50,576 nucleotides of DNA, taken from assembly GCA_017449675.1 (NCBI GenBank), contig JAFTFG010000016.1, positions 1-50,576 of the forward strand, in the 5' to 3' direction. This document shows positions 17,353 to 27,217 of this stretch, piece by piece; positions within the stretch are counted from its first letter, which is position 1; every line of letters begins with the position of its first letter. The DNA is from Prevotella sp. Lineage in GTDB: Bacteria > Bacteroidota > Bacteroidia > Bacteroidales > Bacteroidaceae. The translations under genes were made by a program, and so were the position numbers. The notes under the pieces are model-generated. The model had not been told where the DNA came from, did not search any database, and saw nothing but the letters and a program-made list of their open reading frames with translations.

Positions 17353-19791
17353 ATGGAAAACAAACGCTATGGTCATTTCGACGACCAACATCGGGAGTAT
17401 GTCATTACAGACCCCAAGACCCCATGGCCCTGGATCAACTATCTGGGCAACGAGGATTTCTTCTCACTCATCTCCAATACGGCAGGTGGCTATTCCTTCT
17501 ATAAAGATGCCAAGTTTCGCCGTATTACCCGCTATCGTTACAATAACGTACCGATGGACAATGGAGGACGGTATTTCTATATCAACGACCAGGGCACCGT
17601 CTGGAATCCGGGTTGGAAGCCCTGTAAGACACCCCTCGACTTCTACGAGTGCCGTCACGGTATGAGTTACACCCGCATCACAGGTCGAAAGAATGGTGTG
17701 GAAGCCAGTGTACTCTTCTTCGTACCCCTGAAGAAATGGGCTGAGGTACAGAAACTTACCCTAAAGAACGAGTCCCAGGAGGTAAAAAAACTGAAACTCT
17801 TCTCCTTCGAGGAGTGGTGCCTGTGGAATGCCGCTACGGACATGGAGAATTTCCAGCGTAACTTCTCCACAGGTGAGGTAGAGATCAAGGGTTCCACCAT
17901 CTATCACAAGACGGAGTATCGGGAGCGTCGCAACCACTATGCGTTCTATCATGTGAACACTCCCATCCAAGGCTATGACACGGATCGAGAGACCTTCGTA
18001 GGTCTCTATAACGAGTTTGCCAATCCTGAGGCTGTCATGGAAGGCAAGCCCCGCAACAGTCATGCACACGGCTGGAGCCCTATCGCCTCGCATTATATCG
18101 AGGTGGAACTGCAACCCGGTGAGTCAAAGGATTTTATCTTCCTCCTCGGCTATATCGAGAATGAGCAAGACGAGAAGTTTGAGGCTCCGCAGGTGATCAA
18201 CAAGCAGAAGGCAACTGCACTGATCGCTGAACTCGACACCACGGAGAAAGTTGACAAGGCTTTCGCTGAACTCAACGAATACTGGGATGCCCTGTTGAAT
18301 ATCTATAAGGTAAACACGGGTAATGACAAACTCGACCGTATGGTGAATATCTGGAACCAGTACCAGTGTATGGTGACGTTCAATTTCTCACGCAGTGCCA
18401 GTTTCTTCGAGAGCGGTGTAGGGCGAGGCATGGGTTTCCGCGACTCCAACCAGGACCTCGTGGGCTTCGTCCATCAGATACCACCACGTGCCCGTCAACG
18501 AATCATTGACATCGCCTCCACTCAGTTCCCTGACGGCGGCTGCTACCATCAGTACCAGCCCCTCACCAAACGAGGTAACAACGATATCGGCGGTGGCTTC
18601 AACGACGACCCCTGCTGGCTCATCTTCGGTACGGTGGCCTATATCAAGGAGACGGGTGACTTCTCGATTCTCGATGAGATGGTACCCTTCGACAACCAGC
18701 CGGGTACAGAGGTGACCCTCTTCGAGCATCTGAAAATATCGATGAATCATGTCATCAATAACCTCGGGCCGCACCTGTTGCCACTCATCGGACGTGCCGA
18801 CTGGAACGACTGTCTGAACCTGAACTGTTTCTCATGGGATCCTAACGAGAGTTTCCAGACCACAGAGAATGTCAGTGAGGGAACGAAGGCTGAGTCACTG
18901 ATGATTGCCGGTCTCTTCGTTGTCACAGGTAAAGACTATGTGGCTCTGTGCAAGCAACTTGGAAAGGCTGACGAGGCCGAGCGCATGCAGCAGGCTGTCG
19001 ATGCCATGATCGAGGCCGTCAAGAAGCACGGCTGGGACGGCGAGTGGTATCTCCGTGCCTACGACTTCTACGGTCGTAAGATCGGTTCCAATGAGTGTGA
19101 CGAGGCCAAGATATTCATCGAGTCACAGGGCTGGTGCACGATGGCAGAGATTGGTGCCGAGGACGGTATGGTCGCCAAATCTCTCGACTCCTGCAAGAAG
19201 TATCTGGAGTGCGAGCACGGTATGGTACTGAATAACCCTGCCTTCACAAAATACATCTACGAATACGGTGAGATTTCCTCTTATCCGGAGGGCTACAAGG
19301 AGAACGCCGGCATCTTCTGCCATAACAACCCGTGGGTCATCATCGGTGAGTGTATGGCTGGGCGCGGTAACGACGCATGGTCGCACTATGCCAAAATCCT
19401 GCCCTCGTACGTCGAGGAGAAATACCAGACACTGCATAAGGTGGAGCCCTACGTCAACTGCCAGATGGTAGCCGGTAAGGATGCTTTCCGTCCTGGTGAG
19501 GGTAAGAACTCCTGGCTCACAGGAACTGCCGCTTGGATGTGGTACACGGTATCAGAGTTCATCCTGGGTATTAAACCCGACTACGACGGCATCCGTATTG
19601 ACCCCTGCCTGCCTGAGACAGCCACCGACTATACAGTCAACCGTAAGTTCCGTGAGGCAGACTATGAGATCACCATCCACCCCAATGGACAACAGAAGGG
19701 TGTCAAACAGGTGATTGTCGACGGCAAAGCCATCGAGGGCAACACCATTCCCTACTCCGCAGGGAAACATACGGTGGAGGTAACGATGTAA
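17353..19791 (+). CDS. Cellobiose phosphorylase (GH94)
   Basis: This 812-residue cytoplasmic inverting phosphorylase splits cellobiose with phosphate into glucose-1-phosphate and glucose, saving one ATP. It has no signal peptide. The N-terminal beta-sandwich starts with [16 protein letters not shown], and the (alpha/alpha)6 barrel contains [16 protein letters not shown] and [14 protein letters not shown]. The likely catalytic acid is D486 in WND. These segments match, from memory, cellobiose phosphorylases such as that of Cellvibrio gilvus more closely than chitobiose phosphorylases, which lack NLNCF. Length is typical. It lies 32 bases after the ADP-forming synthetase, which suggests an energy-saving fermentation cluster. 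A strong terminator follows at 19839-19880. Confidence 0.9.
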   Translation: MENKRYGHFDDQHREYVITDPKTPWPWINYLGNEDFFSLISNTAGGYSFYKDAKFRRITRYRYNNVPMDNGGRYFYINDQGTVWNPGWKPCKTPLDFYECRHGMSYTRITGRKNGVEASVLFFVPLKKWAEVQKLTLKNESQEVKKLKLFSFEEWCLWNAATDMENFQRNFSTGEVEIKGSTIYHKTEYRERRNHYAFYHVNTPIQGYDTDRETFVGLYNEFANPEAVMEGKPRNSHAHGWSPIASHYIEVELQPGESKDFIFLLGYIENEQDEKFEAPQVINKQKATALIAELDTTEKVDKAFAELNEYWDALLNIYKVNTGNDKLDRMVNIWNQYQCMVTFNFSRSASFFESGVGRGMGFRDSNQDLVGFVHQIPPRARQRIIDIASTQFPDGGCYHQYQPLTKRGNNDIGGGFNDDPCWLIFGTVAYIKETGDFSILDEMVPFDNQPGTEVTLFEHLKISMNHVINNLGPHLLPLIGRADWNDCLNLNCFSWDPNESFQTTENVSEGTKAESLMIAGLFVVTGKDYVALCKQLGKADEAERMQQAVDAMIEAVKKHGWDGEWYLRAYDFYGRKIGSNECDEAKIFIESQGWCTMAEIGAEDGMVAKSLDSCKKYLECEHGMVLNNPAFTKYIYEYGEISSYPEGYKENAGIFCHNNPWVIIGECMAGRGNDAWSHYAKILPSYVEEKYQTLHKVEPYVNCQMVAGKDAFRPGEGKNSWLTGTAAWMWYTVSEFILGIKPDYDGIRIDPCLPETATDYTVNRKFREADYEITIHPNGQQKGVKQVIVDGKAIEGNTIPYSAGKHTVEVTM

Positions 19792-19838
19792 AAACGTTAC
19801 CTGAACGGTATACAAAACAGCAAAAGATCGTTTCTTTT

Positions 19839-19880
19839 CCGACAGAATGGCATCACAAACCGCCATTTTGTCGGTTTTTT
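19839..19880 (+). terminator. Rho-independent terminator after GH94
   Basis: A 13-bp stem (CCGACAGAATGGC, 19839-19851, with GCCATTTTGTCGG, 19862-19874, one G-U pair) and a 10-base loop are followed by six T residues. It closes the run from 14658 and lies 66 bases before clpB. Confidence 0.85.
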
Positions 19881-19945
19881 CTTATTGGGCACAGAGATTG
19901 AAGTGAGAAAGGTAGAAGCAAAACAAAAACAAGGAGGACAAAACT

Positions 19946-22477
19946 ATGACATTAGACAAGTTTACAATCAAAGCACAAGAGGCTGTTCAACAGGCAGTGA
20001 ACACAGCACAGTTGAACGGTCAGCAGGTCATCGAGCCTGTACATATCCTGAAGGGTATTCTGGAGAAGGCGAAGGACGTGTCCAACTTCATCTTCCAGAA
20101 ACTGGGAGTGAATGGTCAGCAGATTGACCTATTGATTTCTCAAGAGATCCAACATTTGCCAAAGGTACAGGGAGGTCAACCCTATCTCTCGAATGAGAGT
20201 AATAATGTACTCGTGCGTGCACAAGAGACGGCCCAGAAGATGGGAGATGAGTTTGTATCGGTGGAACCTATCCTACTTGCTCTGCTCAGTGTCAACTCCA
20301 CGGCTGCCCGTATCATGAAAGATGCCGGATGTACGGAGAAGGAGATGCAGAAAGCCATCCAAGAGTTGCGTCAGGGACAGAAGGTGCAGAGTCAGTCGGC
20401 AGACGATAACTACCAAAGTCTGGAGAAGTATGCCAAAAACCTCGTAGACATGGCCCGACAGGGTAAACTCGATCCAGTCATCGGACGCGACGACGAGATA
20501 CGCCGCGTGCTGCAAATCCTGTCGCGCCGCACGAAGAACAACCCTATATTAATAGGTGAGCCAGGTACGGGTAAGACAGCCATTGTAGAAGGACTGGCAG
20601 GACGTATCGTTCGTGGCGACGTGCCGGAGAACCTGAAAGACAAACAACTTTACTCGCTCGATATGGGCGCACTGGTAGCCGGAGCGAAATACAAGGGTGA
20701 GTTTGAGGAACGCTTGAAGAGCGTCATCAATGAGGTGACGAAAGCAGAAGGACGCATCATCCTGTTCATCGACGAGATACACACCTTGGTAGGTGCCGGT
20801 GGCGGTGAGGGTGCTATGGATGCCGCCAACATCCTGAAACCGGCTTTAGCCCGTGGTGAGTTGCGTGCCATCGGAGCGACTACGCTGAACGAATACCAAA
20901 AATATTTTGAGAAGGACAAAGCCCTAGAACGACGTTTCCAGACTGTCATGGTGGACGAGCCGGACGAACTCTCTGCCATCTCTATCCTGCGCGGTCTGAA
21001 AGAGCGTTACGAGAACCACCATAAGGTGCGTATTCAGGATGATGCCTGTATTGCTGCCGTACAACTCTCTGAGCGGTATATCTCCGAGCGTTTCCTGCCC
21101 GACAAAGCCATCGACCTGATGGATGAGGCCGCTGCTAAACTACGAATGGAACGCGACAGTGTACCTGAGGAACTGGATGAGATTACCCGCCGATTAGCCC
21201 AACTGGAGATTGAGCGTGAGAGTATCAAGCGGGAGCAGCCTACCGCACCTACCGACCCTACCACCCCCAACAAACTGCAGCAACTGGACAAAGACATCGC
21301 TGAACTAAAAGAACAGGAGCAGCAATACCGTGCCAAATGGGAAGGGGAGCGTCAACTTGTCAATAAGATCCAGCAAGACAAGCAGGAAATAGAGCAGTTG
21401 AAGTATGAGGCTGAGCGTGCAGAACGGGAAGGCGACTACGGTAAGGTGGCCGAGATACGCTATTCTAAGTTAAAGGCTTTAGAGGATGACATCAAGAATA
21501 TCCAAGCACAACTCGCCAACGCACAGGACGGTAATGCGATGGTACGTGAAGAAGTGACAGCGGACGATATCGCTGAGGTGGTAAGCCGTTGGACCGGTAT
21601 TCCTGTCACCCGTATGATGCAGAGTGAACGAGAGAAACTACTGCATCTGGAAGAAGAGTTACACAAGCGTGTGATTGGTCAGGACGAGGCTATTATCGCT
21701 GTCAGTGATGCGGTACGCCGCAGTCGTGCTGGACTACAAGACCCGAAACGCCCTATCGCCTCGTTTATCTTCCTAGGCACTACCGGTGTCGGAAAGACAG
21801 AACTGGCCAAGGCACTGGCCGAGTACCTGTTTAATGACGAGCAGATGATGACCCGTATTGATATGAGTGAGTATCAAGAGAAGCATACTGTCTCACGACT
21901 GATTGGTGCACCTCCGGGTTATGTCGGCTATGATGAGGGTGGACAACTGACAGAAGCCGTACGACGCAAGCCCTATTCTGTAGTCCTGTTTGATGAGATC
22001 GAGAAGGCACACCCTGATGTCTTCAATATCCTCCTACAGGTATTGGATGACGGACGGCTGACGGATAACAAGGGACGAACGGCTAATTTCAAGAACACCA
22101 TTATCATCATGACATCCAATGCCACTCGTGAGCAGTTGAGAATGACGATGCGTCCCGAGTTCCTGAACCGTATCGACGAGACTATCACCTTCCAGCAACT
22201 GACAGAGACACAGATTGCAGATGTAGTACGCTTACAGATGCGTAAGGTCACAGAGATGCTGGAGCCGCAAGGTATCCGTCTGGAGATTACAGATGCTGCC
22301 GTCAAGTATCTTGCCAAGGAAGGTTACGACCCCGATTTCGGTGCACGACCAGTAAAACGAGCCATCCAGCACTTGGTGCTTAACGACCTTTCCCGCAAGA
22401 TTCTTGCTGATGAGGTTGACCGCACGAAACCAATCATCATTGATGAATTTGGGGAAGGACTGATCTTCAGAAACTAG
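19946..22477 (+). CDS. clpB: ATP-dependent disaggregase ClpB
   Basis: This 843-residue Hsp100 hexamer extracts and refolds aggregated proteins with DnaK. A Clp N-terminal repeat domain ([17 protein letters not shown]) leads to AAA+ module 1 with Walker A GEPGTGKT (204-211) and Walker B LFIDEIH. The coiled-coil M domain follows (about 400-520). AAA+ module 2 has Walker A GTTGVGKT (611-618), [12 protein letters not shown] and a sensor-2 GARPVKR near the C terminus. The start is supported by a strong Shine-Dalgarno sequence (AAGGAGG, at about 19930-19936), unusual among its neighbours. No perfect TAnnTTTG box was found in the spacer, so its promoter may use another sigma factor. Confidence 0.96.
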   Translation: MTLDKFTIKAQEAVQQAVNTAQLNGQQVIEPVHILKGILEKAKDVSNFIFQKLGVNGQQIDLLISQEIQHLPKVQGGQPYLSNESNNVLVRAQETAQKMGDEFVSVEPILLALLSVNSTAARIMKDAGCTEKEMQKAIQELRQGQKVQSQSADDNYQSLEKYAKNLVDMARQGKLDPVIGRDDEIRRVLQILSRRTKNNPILIGEPGTGKTAIVEGLAGRIVRGDVPENLKDKQLYSLDMGALVAGAKYKGEFEERLKSVINEVTKAEGRIILFIDEIHTLVGAGGGEGAMDAANILKPALARGELRAIGATTLNEYQKYFEKDKALERRFQTVMVDEPDELSAISILRGLKERYENHHKVRIQDDACIAAVQLSERYISERFLPDKAIDLMDEAAAKLRMERDSVPEELDEITRRLAQLEIERESIKREQPTAPTDPTTPNKLQQLDKDIAELKEQEQQYRAKWEGERQLVNKIQQDKQEIEQLKYEAERAEREGDYGKVAEIRYSKLKALEDDIKNIQAQLANAQDGNAMVREEVTADDIAEVVSRWTGIPVTRMMQSEREKLLHLEEELHKRVIGQDEAIIAVSDAVRRSRAGLQDPKRPIASFIFLGTTGVGKTELAKALAEYLFNDEQMMTRIDMSEYQEKHTVSRLIGAPPGYVGYDEGGQLTEAVRRKPYSVVLFDEIEKAHPDVFNILLQVLDDGRLTDNKGRTANFKNTIIIMTSNATREQLRMTMRPEFLNRIDETITFQQLTETQIADVVRLQMRKVTEMLEPQGIRLEITDAAVKYLAKEGYDPDFGARPVKRAIQHLVLNDLSRKILADEVDRTKPIIIDEFGEGLIFRN

Positions 22478-22502
22478 TTTCAAGGTAAAAGAAATGGGTA
22501 AC

Positions 22503-22538
22503 AAAAAGTGATAAGGCTTAATGCTTTATCACTTTTTT
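22503..22538. terminator. Bidirectional terminator between clpB and the M6 protease gene
   Basis: A 15-bp stem (AAAAAGTGATAAGGC, 22503-22517, with GCTTTATCACTTTTT, one G-U pair) has a 5-base loop and A/T tracts on both sides. It separates two convergent genes. Its right arm lies within the last codons of the M6 protease gene. Confidence 0.8.
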
Positions 22539-23987
22539 GATTTCTCCTTGTGCGTTCCTTATTATATATACTGGTCCCAGGTCATACAGCACCTTAGACT
22601 GTCCGACGAACGTCTTCTCAAGAATACCAGTGGTACCGCCCATGAATTTAAAGGAAGCAAGCCCCCCTTCTACAGACATCTCCGTGACAGGCTTATTCAT
22701 CAATGTCGTCCCATCGGTATTCTTATGATATAAGGAAGCAGCAGGACTACTCCCATTGGTCAGTACGTTATTGCCGTTATAAGGATAAGCCCACCTACTT
22801 TGGTATGACGTACCAAGTTTATTGTTAGCAGGAATAATCGTATAACGCTTACCTGCATAGGAATTGGGAGTTCCACTTTTCCAGGAGGTCTCATCAAAAT
22901 CGACATGAAATACCACGATACCACTTCCAGGCAAGGAACTGTCCCATCCTGTCTGTTGACGATTTTCGATGATATAATATTCATCACTATAACCATCATT
23001 ACGAATCAGGTAAGCCTCCTTCTGTCCATTACTGATAGACCCCATCCCTGTAATGGTCGTCGCCTCCGTGAGTTCTGGAATCGTAAGCCATCCCAGATAC
23101 ATCTTCTCATGAGCACTATACCCAGGAGGACAGTACCCTCCCTCATTATAGTTCCCACAATCCATAATATCCCATTCGCCGACATAACTGGTACTCCCAT
23201 AGTAGAAGTCAGGAAGCCCCAGACAATGTCCGTATTCATGACATAAAGTACCGAAGGTGCCATAGGTTCCCGAACCTGTCAACTCTGGGAAGATCGCATA
23301 GTTGTCTATCAAATAATCCTTTCCACCGCCAGTCACCGTATACACATGTCCCCATTCTCTGCTATAGGGTCCCAAGGATTGCTCACTCAGTTTCCACTGA
23401 TGTGCCCAGATGGTATTCTCGTCACCGCCGTCATTCTGTCCCTTACCTGCGAACAAGATAAACACCTGATTGACATATCCGTCATTATCCCAGTCATAGG
23501 CCGACCAGTCTGTGATCTCTCCCTTCTTCATGTCCAGGATTTCCGTCAGCAACAGTCCCGCCCGTGTATCGTCAAATTCGTCAATATCCCCACTGCGATA
23601 TTGGCGATGCGCTTTGTCCATATGTACATAATACAGGTCAAACAGCAGATTGAACTGTCCAAAACTCTGGTCGTAGAAATAGTCATGAACAGACCCCCGG
23701 AAAGGAGTCTCCTGAAAGTTCTCTTGATTGAATATCTTATTCCACAGCGTAGCAGGTGCCGCATCCGTAAAGGCAAGATCCGTAAAATCCACCAAGAATA
23801 CCAGTTGGCGTTTGTCCCCTATATACTCATTGGCCCGTTGGGAGGCATCTCCTGACTGCCGTGCCTGGGCGATGGCATGGTTGGGATGACGACCACGTGA
23901 ACAATGAGGCCGTATCTGTTCTGTAGCAACAGCCGACAGACTGATCAGCAACAATAGAGCGGAGAGTACACAACTTCTTTGTCTCAT
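22518..23987 (-). CDS. Exported M6 family metalloprotease (second of a tandem pair)
   Basis: This is a 489-residue exported zinc metalloprotease of the M6 (immune inhibitor A) type. The signal peptide reads MRQRSCVLSALLLLISLSAVA. The zinc motif is HEYGH (H250, E251, H254) within CHEYGHCLGLPDFY, followed by the WDIMDCG met-turn-like motif. The open frame continues upstream to 24158, but that part overlaps the previous gene and is unlike a signal peptide, so the ATG at 23985-23987, one base after the upstream stop, is chosen. The C terminus (VLYDLGPVYIIRNAQGE) resembles a shortened type IX sorting tail. It probably arose with the upstream gene by tandem duplication. Confidence 0.88.
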   Translation of the reverse strand: MRQRSCVLSALLLLISLSAVATEQIRPHCSRGRHPNHAIAQARQSGDASQRANEYIGDKRQLVFLVDFTDLAFTDAAPATLWNKIFNQENFQETPFRGSVHDYFYDQSFGQFNLLFDLYYVHMDKAHRQYRSGDIDEFDDTRAGLLLTEILDMKKGEITDWSAYDWDNDGYVNQVFILFAGKGQNDGGDENTIWAHQWKLSEQSLGPYSREWGHVYTVTGGGKDYLIDNYAIFPELTGSGTYGTFGTLCHEYGHCLGLPDFYYGSTSYVGEWDIMDCGNYNEGGYCPPGYSAHEKMYLGWLTIPELTEATTITGMGSISNGQKEAYLIRNDGYSDEYYIIENRQQTGWDSSLPGSGIVVFHVDFDETSWKSGTPNSYAGKRYTIIPANNKLGTSYQSRWAYPYNGNNVLTNGSSPAASLYHKNTDGTTLMNKPVTEMSVEGGLASFKFMGGTTGILEKTFVGQSKVLYDLGPVYIIRNAQGEIKKVIKH

Positions 23988-23988
23988 A

Positions 23989-25536
23989 TTAATAGATAAA
24001 CTTACGGGCTGTCCCATCTTTTTTCTTAGCGATATAAAGTCTACCCGGCAACGGGATATACACCCGCTGGCCTGATAGTGTATATAACACCTCACTCTCT
24101 TCCTCCAGCATCTGACGAACCTGATGAATCCCCAAGGCATTGTCTGCCATAAAGTCAAACGAAATCAGTCCTTCACTATTCATCTGAATATTCGTGATAG
24201 GTTTCGACAACAAGGTCTCATCACCAGCATTCTTTGTTTTCATCTGTGCGGCAGGTGTAGAGGTATTGGTCAGTTCATGGTTCGTGTCATAAGGATAAGG
24301 AGAAGTACTGAGATATCGTCTGTTCATACGGTCATCATTCAGATAACTACTCAAATTTTCCTGCTTGATCTTATCACCCCATTCACTATAAGTCATGTTA
24401 TCAGCCGAGACGAGCCGATAGCGGAAATCTGCCTCACTGGACACATTATTAACAGAATTGACACTCCAGACCGAAGCGTCATAATTCACATAATAAACAA
24501 CCAGGCCTTTTCCTGGGATACCAGCATCCCATCCTGTCCACTGACGATTTTCCAACAGCAGGTATTCTGTGTCTGTATGTTTGATCTGATAGACAGGTCC
24601 GCCCTCCTCTATCGGTTTCATATCCGTAATGGTCGTTTTCTCTGTCAATGCAACAGGAGTCAGCCACCCCATTAACATTTTCTCCAATGGAGAGAAATTG
24701 GGCGGGCACCAGCCCCTATTGGTAAAGTTACCACCATCCATCAAGTCCCATTCGTCAACAGCAGAGTAAAGACTTCCGCTAGTGGGATAGATATCAGGCA
24801 ACCCCAGACTATGCGAGAACTCATGGCAGATAGTGCCGATACCGCAATAATCAGGAGTCGTCTCAGAAAATTTCCATATCTCCGCACTAGCCGTATAGTT
24901 GTAGATTCTCTTTCCGTCAGGGGTCGTAACCCCAGGGAAACTGGATGTATTCGGCCAGATATAACCAGCGGTAGAACCAGTATTACCTCCAGGCCCCGCA
25001 TGCACAAAGATCACCTGTTCTATCACCCCATTCCCGTCCCAGTCATACTGGGAGTAATCTACCGTAGGATTGGCCTCCAAGACCAGTTGCGTGGCCTCCT
25101 GCATCGACGTGCGCCCATAGTTTGTCACACCTTCCGTCGGACAAGCCTTACCACTCACCTGTACCGGTCCGTAGATATCAAACTCAAAGTTGACGAGTCC
25201 TCCAGACTGTTCTTTGTAATAGTCAGCCACACATCCCAGGCCATATCCCTGATTAAAGCCATGCTCGTTAAACAGTCTCTGGTAATACTCCTTAGGATTC
25301 TCCATCGTATAGTCCTGATCAGAGAAAGTAAAGAGGACCACCATCTGCTTATAGGTCTTATCAGCATCCCAGTCGGTCTTACGCTGAGGCAAACGACGGG
25401 AAGCACGATGGTTTACACCATCCTCCAACAGGTCAGGCATACACCCGCCCTTGATGATCGTAAACTCCTCCCCCTGTGCCATCGCACATAGAGGGAAGAG
25501 TGATAACAGTATTAGTCTTGTGAACTTGATTCTCAT
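23989..25536 (-). CDS. Exported M6 family metalloprotease (first of a tandem pair)
   Basis: This is a 515-residue exported M6-type metalloprotease. A signal peptide (MRIKFTRLILLSLFPLCAMAQ) and a short propeptide-like region precede the catalytic domain. The domain has zinc-binding HEFSH (H238, E239, H242) in CHEFSHSLGLPD, then EWDLMDGG. It ends in a tail of the type IX kind (VLYTLSGQRV, then GRLYIAKKK), so it is probably sent to the cell surface or medium by the PorQ-containing secretion system. It lies 6 bases after the fumarase gene and 1 base before its paralogue, so the pair is cotranscribed. Substrates are unknown; host or dietary proteins are possible. Confidence 0.88.
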   Translation of the reverse strand: MRIKFTRLILLSLFPLCAMAQGEEFTIIKGGCMPDLLEDGVNHRASRRLPQRKTDWDADKTYKQMVVLFTFSDQDYTMENPKEYYQRLFNEHGFNQGYGLGCVADYYKEQSGGLVNFEFDIYGPVQVSGKACPTEGVTNYGRTSMQEATQLVLEANPTVDYSQYDWDGNGVIEQVIFVHAGPGGNTGSTAGYIWPNTSSFPGVTTPDGKRIYNYTASAEIWKFSETTPDYCGIGTICHEFSHSLGLPDIYPTSGSLYSAVDEWDLMDGGNFTNRGWCPPNFSPLEKMLMGWLTPVALTEKTTITDMKPIEEGGPVYQIKHTDTEYLLLENRQWTGWDAGIPGKGLVVYYVNYDASVWSVNSVNNVSSEADFRYRLVSADNMTYSEWGDKIKQENLSSYLNDDRMNRRYLSTSPYPYDTNHELTNTSTPAAQMKTKNAGDETLLSKPITNIQMNSEGLISFDFMADNALGIHQVRQMLEEESEVLYTLSGQRVYIPLPGRLYIAKKKDGTARKFIY

Positions 25537-25542
25537 CGTTAT

Positions 25543-27192
25543 TTACTTTGCATTAGGGCACCAAGGCTTCAACTGTTTAAAAAAGTCATTACCCTTGTCA
25601 TCCACAAGAATAAAGGCAGGGAAGTCCTCCACCTCAATCTTCCAGATAGCCTCCATACCCAACTCAGGATACTCCACACATTCGATGCTCTTGATAGAAC
25701 TCTGGGAGAGTACTGCGGCTACGCCACCGATCGTTCCCAGATAGAAGCCACCATGTTTCTGGCAAGCATCTGTCACTACCTGAGAGCGATTACCCTTGGC
25801 AATCATCACCAGAGAGGCACCATTGTCTTGGAACTCATCCACATAGGGGTCCATACGATTGGCCGTCGTGGGCCCCATCGACCCACAAGGATAACCCTCC
25901 GGAGTCTTGGCAGGACCAGCATAGAGCACGGGATATTTCTTGAAATAATCAGGCATTCCCTCACCTGCATCCAGACGAGCCTTCAGTTTGGCATGAGCGA
26001 TATCACGGGCCACGATGATGGTACCCTTCAGATTCACACGAGTAGAGACCGGATACTTAGTAAGTTCTTTCCTAACGGCATCGATACCCTCGTTGAGATC
26101 GATTTCAATACCCTTGCCGCCCTCACCCGGACGACGCAGTTCTTCCGGAATCAGTTCTGTAGGATTAGCATCCATTTTCTCCAGCCAGATACCGTCACGG
26201 TTGATCTTCGCCTTGATATTACGGTCGGCAGAACAACTGACACCCATACCGATAGGACAAGAAGCACCATGACGCGGCAGACGGATGACACGGATGTCAT
26301 GGGCAAGAGCCTTACCACCAAACTGGGCACCCAGTCCAATCTTATGAGCCTCATCAAGCAGTTTATTCTCTAAATCAATATCACGGAAGGCACGACCAGT
26401 CTCATCACCCGTCGTAGGCAGGTTATCATAGAATTTGATAGAAGCCAACTTCACTGTCAGCAGGTTCTTCTCTGCGGAGGTACCACCAATCACGAAAGCG
26501 ATATGATAAGGAGGACAGGCTGCTGTACCCAACGACTTCATCTTCTCTACCAAGAAAGGCAGCAAGGTGCCTTCATTCTGGATGGTAGCCTTCGTCATCG
26601 GATAGAAATAAGTCTTATTGGCAGAGCCACCACCCTTTGCCACCATGATGAAACGATACTCCGCACCCTCCGTAGCCTCGATATCAATCTGGGCGGGCAG
26701 GTTACAACGGGTATTCACCTCGTCGTACATATTCAACGGAGCATTCTGTGAATAGCGCAGGTTATCTTGTGTAAAGGTATTGTAGACGCCGCGACTGAGA
26801 GCCTCCTCGTCCTCGAAGCCTGTCCATATCTGCTGTCCTTTCTCACCATGGATAATCGCCGTACCCGTATCTTGGCAGAAAGGAAGGATGCCCTTGGCAG
26901 CCACCTCCGCATTACGCAGGAACTGCAAGGCTACATATTTGTCATTCTCGGAGGCCTCCGGGTCGTTCAGGATCGCTGCCACCTGCTCATTATGTTCGCG
27001 ACGTAACATAAACTCCACATCGTGGAAAGCCTGTTGAGCCAGTAAGGTAAGTGCCTCCTTGGAGACCTTCACGATTTCTTTTCCCTCAAACTCAGCAGTA
27101 CTGATACCTTCCTTAGATAGTAATCTGTACTCTGTGTCGTCCTTGCCCACCTGGAACATAGGAGCATACTTAAAATCCGGTGTTGTTGCCAT
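25543..27192 (-). CDS. Class I fumarate hydratase (iron-sulfur)
   Basis: This 549-residue cytoplasmic fumarase reversibly hydrates fumarate to malate. In Bacteroidales it works in the reductive branch from oxaloacetate to succinate. It is the single-chain class I type: the N-terminal alpha domain holds [28 protein letters not shown] and [14 protein letters not shown], and the C-terminal beta domain holds [25 protein letters not shown]. Cysteines in these motifs ligate the oxygen-sensitive 4Fe-4S cluster. Length is full for the family. Its neighbours are proteases on both sides, with spacings of 25 and 6 bases. Confidence 0.95.
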   Translation of the reverse strand: MATTPDFKYAPMFQVGKDDTEYRLLSKEGISTAEFEGKEIVKVSKEALTLLAQQAFHDVEFMLRREHNEQVAAILNDPEASENDKYVALQFLRNAEVAAKGILPFCQDTGTAIIHGEKGQQIWTGFEDEEALSRGVYNTFTQDNLRYSQNAPLNMYDEVNTRCNLPAQIDIEATEGAEYRFIMVAKGGGSANKTYFYPMTKATIQNEGTLLPFLVEKMKSLGTAACPPYHIAFVIGGTSAEKNLLTVKLASIKFYDNLPTTGDETGRAFRDIDLENKLLDEAHKIGLGAQFGGKALAHDIRVIRLPRHGASCPIGMGVSCSADRNIKAKINRDGIWLEKMDANPTELIPEELRRPGEGGKGIEIDLNEGIDAVRKELTKYPVSTRVNLKGTIIVARDIAHAKLKARLDAGEGMPDYFKKYPVLYAGPAKTPEGYPCGSMGPTTANRMDPYVDEFQDNGASLVMIAKGNRSQVVTDACQKHGGFYLGTIGGVAAVLSQSSIKSIECVEYPELGMEAIWKIEVEDFPAFILVDDKGNDFFKQLKPWCPNAK

Positions 27193-27217
27193 AGTCTTAA
27201 ATGTATTTATTTAGTTA

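Noticed and set aside
23988-24158. Extended N terminus of the second M6 protease
   Set aside because: The extension lies within the upstream gene; the internal start gives a clean signal peptide.
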